DNA of 64,000 nt from MED-G105 sp039819085 (GCA_039819085.1 JBCBSQ010000003.1:62001-126000), one strand, 5' to 3'; positions 42,443 to 54,131 are shown, counted from the stretch's first letter. A program made the numbers and translations. Notes: generated by a model not told the origin, from the letters alone.

Positions 42443-44760
42443 CCAGAGGCGGCGTTTTTGACGGCGCGCGCGGCAGGCGCTCTGACGCGTCCCTGTCAAA
42501 TGAGACAGGGGGCGGGATCACCGGGCTTTTGCGGCGAATGCACGACGTCGTCGCGTCCGAAGCGACGCCGCAGGAGCGGCTTGACCACCTGACCGCCATT
42601 ATCGCGGGGCATGTGGAAGCTGACGTCTGCTCCATTTATCTGAGGCAGCCGGACGATTCGCTTGAGCTTTACTCCACTGAAGGGCTGAAGCCGGAAGCGG
42701 TCCACGAGACGGTGATGGCGCGCGGCGAAGGGCTCGTCGGTCGGGTTTGCGAGACGGGCGCGCCGCTGGTGACGGCGGACGCGCCATTGCATCCTGCGTT
42801 CTCCTACCGTCCGGAGACGGGCGAGGACCCGCTTCATTCCTTTCTGGGCGTGCCGCTCCTTCGTTCCGGCAAGGCGCTCGGCGTGCTTGTCCTGCAGAAC
42901 CAGAGAAGCCGTCAGTATGAGGATGATGAGATCGAGGCGGCCCAGGCGGTCGCCACGCTGCTTGCCGAGATCGCCGCATCCGGAGAACTCCTTGACGAAA
43001 GCGCCACCCAGGAGGTCGGCGAGATGCTCCGCCTGCCGGAGCGCCGACGCGGCGTCGGCGTTGTAGAAGGGGTCGCGATCGGCCGGGTCTGGTTTGTCGA
43101 GCCGCCGACGCCAAAACACAACGTCTTCTCCCGGGATCCGGAGGCCGAGGCGGGACGCCTTGATGAGGCGATCGCCGCGCTGAAAGCGTCGCTCGACCAG
43201 ATGCTGGCGAAGGCGAGCCTCGACGGCGAGCCGCGTGAGGTGCTTGAGACGTACCGCCTGCTCGCTCAGGACGCCGGATGGGCGGGACGCCTCAAAGAAG
43301 CGGCTGCGTCCGGCGGACTGACGGCGGAGAGCGCGGTGGAGCGCGTCGCGTCGCAGAACAGGGCGCGCTTGAGCCAGGCGCGGGACCCTTACCTGCGTGA
43401 GCGACTTCACGATCTTGATGATCTGTCTTTTCGGTTGCTACGGCATTTGAGCGCTGAAAGCGCGGACGAAACGTCGATGCCTGACGCCGCCGTCGTCTTC
43501 GCGCGGTCGCTCGGTCCCGCCGCGCTCCTCGAATTCGACCGCGATCGGCTTCGAGGGCTTGTGCTGGCGGAGGGCGCGACGACCTCACACGTCGCGATTG
43601 TGGCGCGCGCTCTTGGCGTGCCGCTCGTGGCGGGCTCGGAAGGAGCGATCGCCGCGGCGGAGGATGGCGATGAGGTCGCCATTGATGGCGAAGAGGGCGT
43701 TGTCTTCCTCCGACCGACGCCGGATGTGCTCACGAGTTTCCAGCAGAAAATCGAGCTCAGGTCGGAGCGCCAGGCGGCTTATCTGCGTGAGAAGGACGCC
43801 CCGGCGCGGACGCTCGACGGCGTCGATATCGAGTTGCGGATCAACGCCGGCCTGACGCTCGATATGGAGCATCTTGACCGTACCGGCGCTGCGGGCGTCG
43901 GGCTGTTCCGAACTGAGCTTCAGTTCCTCATTGGTTCGCAACTGCCCCGGGTCAGCGCTCAGAAGCGGCTCTATGAAACCGTGCTCTCAAGGGCGGGCGA
44001 CAAGCCGGTCGTGTTTCGCACGGCTGATCTTGGGGCGGACAAATCAGCGGATTACATGAATCGCGATCCGGAAGGGAACCCGGCGATGGGTTGGCGGGGC
44101 CTGCGCATGGCCGTCGACCGTCCGGGGCTTCTTCGACCGCAATTGCGCGCCCTCTTAGGCGCGGCCGCCGGCAAAGATCTCTACGTGTTGTTCCCCATGG
44201 TGACGACCGCTAGCGAAATGGTGCTCGCTCGCGCGCTTCTGGACAAAGAAGTCGCGATTCACGGCCAGCGCGGCGGCGCAGCGCCGAGATCCATCAATGT
44301 GGGCGCGATGATCGAAACGCCGGCTGCGGCCTGGAGCGCGGAGCGCATTGCGCCGCATGTCGATTTCTTCTCGATCGGCGGCAATGACCTTGCGCAGTTT
44401 TATTTCGCCGCCGACCGGAATGCGGCGATGACCCAGCAGCGCTACGATCCGCTTGATATTGGCTTCCTGTCATTTATTCGGCTGATTGCGCAGAAGGCGG
44501 ACGCTGCGGGCAAACCGCTGTCTTATTGCGGCGAACAGGCCGCTGATCCGCTGTTTGGCGCCGCGCTGATCGCGACGGGCGTGCGTCGGTTCTCTTTGCC
44601 GCCGACCGCGCTTGGGGCGTTCCGGCGTCTTGTCAGATCGGTTCGGCGCGCGGACCTCGAACGCTGGTGGAATGATCTCATCACGGGGGGCGGTGAAGGC
44701 GGCGCCGACCCAAGAGCGCGCATGGAAGCCTTCCTCTCAGGGGTCGGCGCCGTCTTTTGA
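42439..44760 (+). CDS. ptsP: Phosphoenolpyruvate-protein phosphotransferase of the nitrogen PTS (EI-Ntr)
   Basis: A 773-residue protein. An N-terminal GAF domain (about residues 28-190) precedes the EI phosphotransferase. Phospho-His384 lies in GATTSHVAIVARALG, and the PEP-binding domain shows GVGLFRTELQFL, MGWRGLRMA, MIETPAAAWSAE, GGNDLAQFYFAADR and SYCGEQAADP. EI-Ntr passes phosphate to NPr and then to EIIA-Ntr in a regulatory chain linked to nitrogen and potassium state. The lysC-ptsP pair is conserved in alphaproteobacteria. The first 25 residues are variable. Confidence 0.97.
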   Translation: MTRGGVFDGARGRRSDASLSNETGGGITGLLRRMHDVVASEATPQERLDHLTAIIAGHVEADVCSIYLRQPDDSLELYSTEGLKPEAVHETVMARGEGLVGRVCETGAPLVTADAPLHPAFSYRPETGEDPLHSFLGVPLLRSGKALGVLVLQNQRSRQYEDDEIEAAQAVATLLAEIAASGELLDESATQEVGEMLRLPERRRGVGVVEGVAIGRVWFVEPPTPKHNVFSRDPEAEAGRLDEAIAALKASLDQMLAKASLDGEPREVLETYRLLAQDAGWAGRLKEAAASGGLTAESAVERVASQNRARLSQARDPYLRERLHDLDDLSFRLLRHLSAESADETSMPDAAVVFARSLGPAALLEFDRDRLRGLVLAEGATTSHVAIVARALGVPLVAGSEGAIAAAEDGDEVAIDGEEGVVFLRPTPDVLTSFQQKIELRSERQAAYLREKDAPARTLDGVDIELRINAGLTLDMEHLDRTGAAGVGLFRTELQFLIGSQLPRVSAQKRLYETVLSRAGDKPVVFRTADLGADKSADYMNRDPEGNPAMGWRGLRMAVDRPGLLRPQLRALLGAAAGKDLYVLFPMVTTASEMVLARALLDKEVAIHGQRGGAAPRSINVGAMIETPAAAWSAERIAPHVDFFSIGGNDLAQFYFAADRNAAMTQQRYDPLDIGFLSFIRLIAQKADAAGKPLSYCGEQAADPLFGAALIATGVRRFSLPPTALGAFRRLVRSVRRADLERWWNDLITGGGEGGADPRARMEAFLSGVGAVF

Positions 44761-44932
44761 GGCGCAGTCCATCGCCGCGCGAAGACGCTAAAATTCTTAT
44801 TAACGAATCTACCTGACCTTCAACGGCGGCGAAGCGCCAGTACGGCGGCGTGCAAGTTCGCGTTTTTGGTTAATTCTTTAGCGCCGAGCGGTGTCGCTGG
44901 CGTGGATCCTGCTATAACCCTTTTAGAGAAGC

Positions 44933-45937
44933 GTGAGTTCAGCGGCGATGGGCGAGAAGAAACTCTCGGCGGAGATTTACGAGCTAGACGCGGCCCGCGC
45001 GCGGCCTGCTCCTGCTGGCGCCGCCGCAGCTTCAGAAGAAGGCTCGGCGCAAGAAGATCAGGCTGATTCGCGGCGCGCCGATCGCGATGGTTTTGAGGCC
45101 GTCGACGCTGGCGGGGCGCACCCAAAGCGGGTGGATCCCCGGAACTTCGTTTCAGTGGGGGCCTATCTCGAAGCGGTCCGGGAAACCCAAGGCGCGGACA
45201 TCAATGCGGTCAGCGCGTTGACGCACATCAAGCCGCATTTCATCGAGGCGCTTGAGGCGATGGCGCTTGACCGGCTGCCGTCGAAGGCCTTTGCGATCGG
45301 GTTTGCGCGCACTTACGCCGAAGCGCTAGGGCTGAACGCCTCCCAGGTTGTCGACTGGTTCAAACAGGAGGCGGGATACGCCGATCCGCCAACCCAGGCG
45401 GCGGAAGCAGTCGATGCGGCGGCGCAAGACGAGCCTGCGTCGCGGGGCCCGTCCGAGCGGCAGGTTTCTGCGAACCGGATCGAATTGCCGCTGCTCGCCG
45501 TCGTCGCAATCCTCGCATTTGTGGTCTGGTGCGCGATGGCCGCGACCCGACCGTCTGACGATCAGGCCTTCGCTGACGTTGACGCGCCGACCCCGCTCGG
45601 CGCGGCTTTCGACCCTGCTGAGATGGACGCCCTCGCCGCGCCTACGCCCTCCGCGCCCGTCTTCGTCGAAGCCAAAGTGATTGAGCGCGTGGAGGCGGTC
45701 TTTCCGCCAAGATGCGTTGTGGGCGCGATGCCGGAGGAATTCGTGGAGGTGGCGTTTACTGTGCGGGTCGATGGCCGCGTGGTGAGCGAAAGAGTGACGG
45801 ACACGTCGAATGGTTGTTTCCGTCGCGCCGCTCTCGGAGCGGTGCGGCAATGGCGGTTCGCGCCTCGGACGGTCGATGGCGCGCCCCAGGCCGCGTTCGA
45901 CCAGCGCGCGATTGTCACCTTCCGGAAACCCTCCTGA
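44933..45937 (+). CDS. RodZ-like HTH / transmembrane / TonB C-terminal fusion protein
   Basis: A 334-residue bitopic protein. After a disordered acidic N terminus, residues 74-145 form the RodZ-type HTH (VGAYLEAVRETQGADINAVS, then FIEALEAMALDRLPSKAFAIGFARTYAEALGL). One membrane helix lies at about 185-204. A periplasmic domain follows, ending in a TonB C-terminal-like module (about 247-332: EVAFTVRVDGRVVSERV, CFRRAALGAVRQWRFAP, IVTFRKP). RodZ links MreB to cell-wall synthesis; this layout puts a TonB-type domain where RodZ has its beta domain. GTG 44933 (AGAGAAG upstream) and ATG 44948 are both possible starts. It lies just upstream of ispG, as rodZ does in many bacteria. Confidence 0.82.
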   Translation: MSSAAMGEKKLSAEIYELDAARARPAPAGAAAASEEGSAQEDQADSRRADRDGFEAVDAGGAHPKRVDPRNFVSVGAYLEAVRETQGADINAVSALTHIKPHFIEALEAMALDRLPSKAFAIGFARTYAEALGLNASQVVDWFKQEAGYADPPTQAAEAVDAAAQDEPASRGPSERQVSANRIELPLLAVVAILAFVVWCAMAATRPSDDQAFADVDAPTPLGAAFDPAEMDALAAPTPSAPVFVEAKVIERVEAVFPPRCVVGAMPEEFVEVAFTVRVDGRVVSERVTDTSNGCFRRAALGAVRQWRFAPRTVDGAPQAAFDQRAIVTFRKPS

Positions 45938-46053
45938 CGGCGCCGCGGCGAATAGCCGATCCCGATCCCACTTGACTTATGAGCGCGGCGCTGGATTGGT
46001 CGCACCGATGGCCGTTTGCGGCGCAACGCAACCGAAACCCGTGAGGTGGTCCG

Positions 46054-47217
46054 ATGTCAGTTCGTCCCTGGCGCGATATTGAGCGGCGCAAATGCCGTCA
46101 GATCATGGTGGGCGATGTGCCGGTCGGCGGCGACGCGCCGATTTCGGTCCAGTCGATGACCAACACGCTGACTTCGGACGCCCAGGCGACGATCCGCCAG
46201 GTGAACGAGATCGCGGAGGCGGGCGCGGATATTGTGCGGGTGTCCTGCCCGGACGTTGAATCGACCGAAGTGCTGCCGGAAATCGTCAAGCATTCGCCAG
46301 TGCCGCTCGTCGCGGACATTCACTTCCACTACAAGCGCGGCATTGAGGCCGCGAAGGCCGGCGCGGCCTGTCTGCGCATCAATCCCGGCAATATTGGTTC
46401 GGAAGACCGCGTGCGCGAAGTCATCAAGGCGGCCAAAGACTATGGCTGCGCGATGCGTATCGGCGTCAATGGCGGGTCGCTGGAGAAGCATCTGCTTGAA
46501 AAGTATGGCGAGCCGTGCCCGGAGGCGATGGTCGAGAGCGCCCTCGACCATGCGCGCATCCTCCAGGACAATGACTTTCACGAGTTCAAGATTTCAGTGA
46601 AGGCGTCGGACGTGTTTCTGACCGTCGCCGCCTATCATGCGCTGGCCGAAGCGATCGACTGTCCATTGCATCTCGGTGTGACGGAGGCCGGCGGCCTGAG
46701 AATAGGCTCCGTGAAGTCGGCCATCGGCCTTGGCTCGCTCCTGTGGGCCGGTATCGGCGACACCATTCGCGTGTCGCTGTCAGCGGACCCGGTGGAGGAG
46801 ATCAAGGTCGGCTTCGATATTCTGAAGTCATTGAACCTGCGCCATCGCGGCGTGAACGTCATCTCTTGCCCATCCTGCGCGCGTCAGGGCTTCGAGGTCA
46901 TCGACACCGTTGAGGTGCTCGAGGAGCGCCTCGCCCACATCACAACGCCGATGACGCTCTCGGTGATCGGGTGCGTTGTGAACGGACCGGGCGAAGCGCG
47001 CGAAACCGATCTCGGATTTACGGGCGGCGGCGCTGGCAAGAACAACGGCATGGTCTACATCGACGGTACGCCGCATCATAAGCTCGACAATGACCAGTTG
47101 GTCGATCATCTGGTTGAGCTGGTCGAGAAGCGCGCGGCGGAGATCGAGGCGGCTGAGGCTGAAGAAAAGGCCGGCGAAGCTGAGGGCGCAAAGAAAGGCG
47201 TCGTCGCCGCGGAGTAG
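46054..47217 (+). CDS. ispG: 4-hydroxy-3-methylbut-2-en-1-yl diphosphate synthase
   Basis: A 387-residue iron-sulfur enzyme of the MEP isoprenoid pathway. The three 4Fe-4S cysteines are present: Cys272 and Cys275 in SCPSCARQGF and Cys307 in IGCVVNGPGEA, almost the same positions as E. coli IspG (270, 273, 305). The N terminus RRKCRQIMVGDVPVGG is diagnostic. The last 30 residues are a Glu/Ala/Lys-rich tail not needed for the fold. Downstream lies a possible weak terminator. Confidence 0.97.
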   Translation: MSVRPWRDIERRKCRQIMVGDVPVGGDAPISVQSMTNTLTSDAQATIRQVNEIAEAGADIVRVSCPDVESTEVLPEIVKHSPVPLVADIHFHYKRGIEAAKAGAACLRINPGNIGSEDRVREVIKAAKDYGCAMRIGVNGGSLEKHLLEKYGEPCPEAMVESALDHARILQDNDFHEFKISVKASDVFLTVAAYHALAEAIDCPLHLGVTEAGGLRIGSVKSAIGLGSLLWAGIGDTIRVSLSADPVEEIKVGFDILKSLNLRHRGVNVISCPSCARQGFEVIDTVEVLEERLAHITTPMTLSVIGCVVNGPGEARETDLGFTGGGAGKNNGMVYIDGTPHHKLDNDQLVDHLVELVEKRAAEIEAAEAEEKAGEAEGAKKGVVAAE

Positions 47218-47246
47218 CCTCACGCGGCTGACGTATCCGCATCGCG

Positions 47247-47291
47247 AGGGCCGTGCGCCTGCATGTGTTATGTCGCGGGCCTTTATTTTTT
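47247..47291 (+). terminator. Weak possible terminator after ispG
   Basis: AGGGCCG (47247-47253) can pair with CGGGCCT (47276-47282) with one central mismatch, and the T-rich TTATTTTTTC follows. The stem is short and the loop is 22 bases, so this is only a candidate. Confidence 0.3.
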
Positions 47292-47404
47292 CGGCGACGC
47301 ACACGAAATCTCTTGAAGAAGCCGTCGGGGCGCAAACCAGACCCCGCGCAAATCGCGATCCATGGCGTCGGCTGTGGGACGCGTCGTAGGCGTATGATCG
47401 AGAA

Positions 47405-48484
47405 ATGATCCCTGATGAAAAGATAAACGCGTTGCTGGAGCGGCTGGAGGCGCTCGAAAAAGCGATGTCGAGCGTGTCCGATTCGGCTGAGATCGTGCGG
47501 CTGTCAAAAGAACACGGTGAATTGAAGCCGGTCGCGGAAAAGGCCAGTGAGCTTTTGTCCGTCCGGCGGCAGATGGAAGAACTGAAGGAACTCGGCGCGA
47601 GCGAAGATCCGGACATGGCGCAAATGGCCCGCGACGAGCTTGAAGAGTTGAAAGCCGCTGAGCCGGACCTTGAATACGCCCTGCAGGTCATGTTGCTTCC
47701 AAAAGACAAGGCGGACGATTCGAGCGTTATTCTTGAGGTCCGCGCCGGGACGGGCGGCGACGAGGCGGCGCTGTTCGCCGGCGATCTTTTTCGCATGTAC
47801 CAGCGTTGCGCCTCGTTGCAGGGATGGCGGGTCGAAATTCTATCGCAGTCCGAAGCCGAAGTTGGTGGGTACAAAGAGATCCAGGCCGCGATTTCGGGGG
47901 AGGGCGTTTACGCTCGCCTCAAATTCGAATCAGGCGTGCACAGAGTGCAGCGCGTGCCCTCCACAGAAACGCAAGGCCGCATCCACACCTCCGCCGCGAC
48001 TGTCGCCATCCTTCCGGAGCCGGAGGAAGTTGACGTCGAGGTGAATGAAAGCGATCTGCGCATTGACGTTTTCCGCGCCTCCGGGCCGGGGGGGCAATCC
48101 GTCAACACGACGGACAGCGCGGTGCGGATTACCCACCTGCCAACAGGCATTGTGGTCAGCCAGCAGGACGAAAAGTCGCAACACAAGAACCGCGCCAAGG
48201 CGATGAAGGTCCTGCGCGCCAGGCTCTATGAGGCTGAACGCGCCCGGGCGGACGCCGAGCGCGCCGAAGCGCGGCGCGGAATGGTCGGCTCGGGTGACCG
48301 GTCCGAACGCATACGGACCTATAACTTCCCGCAGAGCCGCGTGACGGATCATCGGATCAATCTGACGCTCTACAAGCTTGATGAAGTCATCGCCGGCGAT
48401 GCGCTTGATGAAGTGATTGACGCATTGATCACCCAGGACCGAGCGGACCGGCTTGCGGCGCTGCGCGAAGATGTCGATGCCTGA
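47405..48484 (+). CDS. prfA: Peptide chain release factor 1
   Basis: A 359-residue class I release factor for UAA and UAG. The GGQ motif is at residues 229-231 in SGPGGQSVNTTDSAVRITH. The codon-recognition segment is RVQRVPSTETQGRIHTSA, a PxT variant of the RF1 motif. It is followed, with an eight-base overlap, by prmC, whose product methylates the GGQ glutamine; this pairing is near-universal. Confidence 0.98.
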   Translation: MIPDEKINALLERLEALEKAMSSVSDSAEIVRLSKEHGELKPVAEKASELLSVRRQMEELKELGASEDPDMAQMARDELEELKAAEPDLEYALQVMLLPKDKADDSSVILEVRAGTGGDEAALFAGDLFRMYQRCASLQGWRVEILSQSEAEVGGYKEIQAAISGEGVYARLKFESGVHRVQRVPSTETQGRIHTSAATVAILPEPEEVDVEVNESDLRIDVFRASGPGGQSVNTTDSAVRITHLPTGIVVSQQDEKSQHKNRAKAMKVLRARLYEAERARADAERAEARRGMVGSGDRSERIRTYNFPQSRVTDHRINLTLYKLDEVIAGDALDEVIDALITQDRADRLAALREDVDA

Positions 48485-49436
48485 GGCGGTTGGCGAGCAA
48501 GACGGTGGACATCGGCCTACGGTTGAATTCAGGCGGCTGAATGTCAGCATAGCTATTCGCCGCGCGGCGGGGCTTCTTTGTGAAAGTGAGACGCCATTGC
48601 TCGACGCGCGTGTCCTGATGAAACACGCTTTGTCCTGTGATGACGCGGCGTTGATAGCTGACGAGCGGCGTCTGCTAAGTGATACCGAGGCGGAGCAATT
48701 TGCTGGATTGCTGTTTCGGCGACTGAACAACGAACCGGCCGCCTATATTGTCGGTGAACGAGAGTTTTGGGGCATGGCGTTTAAGACGCGCGCGCCTGTG
48801 CTGATTCCGCGTCCGGACACGGAGACGCTTGTCGAATGCGCCCTTTCAGCTTACGGATCGACGCCGCCACGGCGCATTCTCGATCTCGGCAGCGGCTCCG
48901 GCGCAATCTTGATTGCGCTCCTGCATGAATGGCCGACGGCGAGGGGCGTTGGCGTCGATCTCTCGCCTGAGGCGATCAGTCTTGCCGCCGAAAACGCCAC
49001 GCGGCTTGGCGTCGGCGATCGCGCGTCTTTTGTTCAGGCGAATTGGAACGATGTCGCCGATATGAAAAAAACTGGAGTATTCGATCTCGTCGTGTCCAAT
49101 CCGCCTTATATTTCGTATGCGGATATGGAAAGCCTGCCGCGCGATGTGAGGGAGTATGAAGATCCGCGGGCGTTGTTTGCCGATGAGAATGGCGTTGCGA
49201 CATATCGCGAAGGGTTTAATGCGGCTTTGTCCAGCCTGTCGCCGGGTGGGCGGGTCATCGTTGAAATCGGCGCAGGACAGGCGGACTCTGTGCGCCGGAT
49301 CGCGTCAGAAACCTTCGCCAATTGCGAGAGTCGCGTGCGCAAAGACCTATCAGGACGGCCAAGAGCGGTGCGCATTGACATGCCGCCGGCGAAAAAACCA
49401 TTGCAATGCCCAAACGGCGCGGTATCATTTCGTTAA
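48477..49436 (+). CDS. prmC: Release factor glutamine N5-methyltransferase
   Basis: A 319-residue methyltransferase that modifies the GGQ glutamine of release factors. It shows the N-terminal FWGMAFKTRAPVLIPRPDTE, the SAM motif LDLGSGSGAILIALL and the catalytic NPPYIS. The frame opens upstream, but the ATG at 48477 has GAAG at 48467-48470 and overlaps the prfA end by eight bases. The C-terminal 20 residues are variable. Confidence 0.96.
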   Translation: MPEAVGEQDGGHRPTVEFRRLNVSIAIRRAAGLLCESETPLLDARVLMKHALSCDDAALIADERRLLSDTEAEQFAGLLFRRLNNEPAAYIVGEREFWGMAFKTRAPVLIPRPDTETLVECALSAYGSTPPRRILDLGSGSGAILIALLHEWPTARGVGVDLSPEAISLAAENATRLGVGDRASFVQANWNDVADMKKTGVFDLVVSNPPYISYADMESLPRDVREYEDPRALFADENGVATYREGFNAALSSLSPGGRVIVEIGAGQADSVRRIASETFANCESRVRKDLSGRPRAVRIDMPPAKKPLQCPNGAVSFR

Positions 49437-49972
49437 GCGAGCGATGGAAACAATCGCTAGGCCAATAATCCTTAGCTCAGATGAAGCATGAGGCGGCGTG
49501 GGTCGGCCGCTGAGGATGGAAACGACCAAATGCTTAATTCGCGCCGTTTATCGACGCTTTTTTGAGTGCGCCCACGCCGGGTTGCGCTCTCAATTTGGGC
49601 CGGTCCTTTCGCGCCAGTGGCGGCGCTTATGCGTCGCGTCAGCGGCGAGGGGTGCGGACGAACCTGTCGGCGGCTTTTGATGGCCTGACCGTTGTCGGCG
49701 CGGCATTGGCCAGCCTCGAACTGGCCAATGTTGAAATGGCCGATTGTGAAATGGCCAATGTTGAAATGGCCGATTTTGAAATGGCCAGTGCTGTAGTGGC
49801 CAATGCTGTAACGGCCAGTGTTGCTTGAGGGCGGCTCGGAGCGGCGCAGCCTGGCGGAGGGGGAGCAGTGCAGCCTGAACGTCGCGCTTCTGGGGCGGTT
49901 TGGGCTGTGGCGAGAATCTTCTGACGAGAGTGGTTTGAGACTTCAGGATTAGTGGACGGTAGGACAAACAAG
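49437..49972. other. Intergenic region with a 15-bp tandem repeat
   Basis: These 536 bases between prmC and the DUF4167 gene hold no gene I can support. The notable content is the tandem repeat at 49707-49826. A weak frame from a TTG at 49562 to 49828 runs through it and reads as pentapeptide repeats, but lacks a good start. Confidence 0.6.
49707..49826. repeat. Eight tandem copies of a 15-bp unit
   Basis: Consensus TGGCCAATGTTGAAA, eight units of exactly 15 bases: units 2 and 4 are identical, 3 and 5 nearly so, and 1, 6, 7 and 8 have drifted. Because 15 is a multiple of three, every frame is periodic. The forward frame ending at 49828 reads A-(N/D/S)-x-x-x units such as ANVEM and ADFEM. Confidence 0.92.
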
Positions 49973-50527
49973 ATGAAGCGTGGACGCAATCAACGCCGAC
50001 GCCAGGGCGTGAATCCGAATCGGGCCTATGATTCCAACGGGCCCGAGGTTCGTATCCGCGGCACCGCTAATCAGATCTTCGACAAATATCAGGCGCTCGC
50101 GCGTGACGCCGCCTCCGCCGGCGACCGTGTGAAGGCGGAGAATTATCTGCAGCATGCAGAGCACTATTTCAGGCTTATTCGCTCAATGCAGCCGAATGCG
50201 CCAAGCGCTCAGGAGCAGGCCGACCCCGCGGACGCCGAGCAGCCGTCCGTAGGCGGCGCGCAGCGGTCTGAGCGTGTAAATGGCCGCGGCCGCCCCTCCC
50301 GAAAGGGCGAGAATGAGGAGCCGGCGGGCGCGTCTGAGACGCCCGGCGAAGCGAGCGAGGACGTGGAGGCCGCCGCCTCGGGGGCTGACGAAGAAGACGC
50401 GGAACAAGCCGCGGAATCAGCCGAGCGAACGCCGCGCAAACGCCGGGCGCGTCGCCCGCGCGCCGCGAAAGCGGAAAAGCCGGCTGAGAACGAAGAGACC
50501 GCCGTCGAAGAAGCGAGCGTTTCTTGA
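49973..50527 (+). CDS. DUF4167-domain RNA-binding-like protein
   Basis: A 184-residue protein. The N-terminal 75 residues are the DUF4167 domain: basic MKRGRNQRRRQGVNPNRAYDSNGP, then VRIRGTANQIFDKYQALARDA and ENYLQHAEHYFRLI. The rest is a low-complexity Glu/Ala tail ending in basic RKRRARRPRAAK. The family is common next to prfA-prmC in alphaproteobacteria, and its function is not established. Basic residues suggest RNA or ribosome contact. AGGACA at 49961-49966 supports the ATG at 49973. Confidence 0.93.
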   Translation: MKRGRNQRRRQGVNPNRAYDSNGPEVRIRGTANQIFDKYQALARDAASAGDRVKAENYLQHAEHYFRLIRSMQPNAPSAQEQADPADAEQPSVGGAQRSERVNGRGRPSRKGENEEPAGASETPGEASEDVEAAASGADEEDAEQAAESAERTPRKRRARRPRAAKAEKPAENEETAVEEASVS

Positions 50528-50551
50528 GGCCGGCGTAGCGGAGGCGCGGAC

Positions 50552-51337
50552 GTGGTTTCCGACTTGTTTGACCTCTCCGGAAAGACGGCGATCGTCACCG
50601 GCGGTTCGCGCGGGATTGGCGAAGCTGCGGCGCGACGGCTCGCCGAAGCGGGCGCGCGTGTCGTTGTTGCGAGCCGCGACAAGGACGCTTGCGCGGAAGT
50701 CGCTCGTTCGATCAATTCGGACCTGGGCCGGGAGGCCGCCGCCGCCACCGGGTGCAATGTATCGCGTAAGGAAGACCTCGCTGCGCTTGTGGCGTTTGCG
50801 GAAGACGCATTCGGCGCAGTCGACATCGTCGTCTCAAACGCCGCGGCGAATGTTCACTATGGGCCGAGCCAGGAAATCGATGACGCCGCTTTTGCGAAGA
50901 TCATGACCGCCAATGTAAACGCGTCGCATTGGCTTTCCCAGATGACGATGCCGAAGATGGCCGACCGAAAAGACGGCGTCTTCATAATCGTATCGTCGAT
51001 TGCCGCCTTTATCGGTAGTTCGACGCTCGGCGCTTACGGCGTTTCCAAGGCGGCCGATTTGCAGATCGCGCGTAATCTGGCGGTCGAATACGGGCCGTCA
51101 AATGTACGCGCAAACTGTATTTGCCCTGGCATTGTGAAGACGAAGTTTGCCGAAGCGCTTTGGAAAGACCCCAAAATTGAAGCGCATACAAGCGCTCAAT
51201 TGCCGCTGCGACGGTTCGGAGAGCCTGACGACATTGCGGGCGCAGTCGTGTTTCTCGCGTCACGCGCCGGCGCCTGGATGACCGGTCAGCAGATCGTCAT
51301 TGACGGCGGCGCGCTGGTCAGCATGTCTACGCTGTAG
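50552..51337 (+). CDS. Short-chain dehydrogenase/reductase
   Basis: A 261-residue classical SDR. It has the cofactor motif TGGSRGIG (17-24), NAA (97-99) and the catalytic Ser149, Tyr162 and Lys166 (YGVSK). The C-terminal GAWMTGQQIVIDGG is typical. The resemblance is to DHRS4-like carbonyl reductases, but the substrate is unknown. The start is GTG with GGAGG just upstream. No clear partner is nearby. Confidence 0.9.
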   Translation: MVSDLFDLSGKTAIVTGGSRGIGEAAARRLAEAGARVVVASRDKDACAEVARSINSDLGREAAAATGCNVSRKEDLAALVAFAEDAFGAVDIVVSNAAANVHYGPSQEIDDAAFAKIMTANVNASHWLSQMTMPKMADRKDGVFIIVSSIAAFIGSSTLGAYGVSKAADLQIARNLAVEYGPSNVRANCICPGIVKTKFAEALWKDPKIEAHTSAQLPLRRFGEPDDIAGAVVFLASRAGAWMTGQQIVIDGGALVSMSTL

Positions 51338-51376
51338 ACGCCGCCCGCCAACCGGCGACGCCGCACAAACTATGCT

Positions 51377-51404
51377 CTTGTGATTGAAGCATCCGCTCCC
51401 ATCT
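51377..51404 (+). promoter_or_regulatory. Predicted sigma-32 (RpoH) heat-shock promoter of clpB
   Basis: CTTG (51377-51380), 18 bases, then CCATCT (51399-51404) matches the alphaproteobacterial RpoH pattern CTTG-N17/18-CCATNT. It sits 81 bases before the clpB start, as expected for a chaperone gene. No experimental support is visible from sequence. Confidence 0.7.
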
Positions 51405-51485
51405 AATTTTGGAGCGGAGGTCGCCGCCCTGTCGGGACGCCGCTGTATTTGATGCTTGGCAAAGGTCAAATTGAAGGACAGCTGA

Positions 51486-54131
<2,646 letters not shown>

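Noticed and set aside
41006..42499. 497-codon open frame on the minus strand
   Set aside because: It is antisense to lysC, which is complete and recognisable. The composition is Arg-rich and it has no recognisable motif.
47247..47291. Strong terminator after ispG
   Set aside because: Kept only as a weak candidate, because the stem is seven pairs with a mismatch and the loop is long.
49707..49826. Tandem repeat considered as a CRISPR array
   Set aside because: The units are 15 bases with no spacers, and no cas genes are near.
49590..49967. 125-codon minus-strand frame with HWPLQ repeats through the 15-bp tandem repeat
   Set aside because: The periodicity follows from the DNA repeat itself. 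It has no plausible start, and its Trp/His-rich repeat resembles no known protein.
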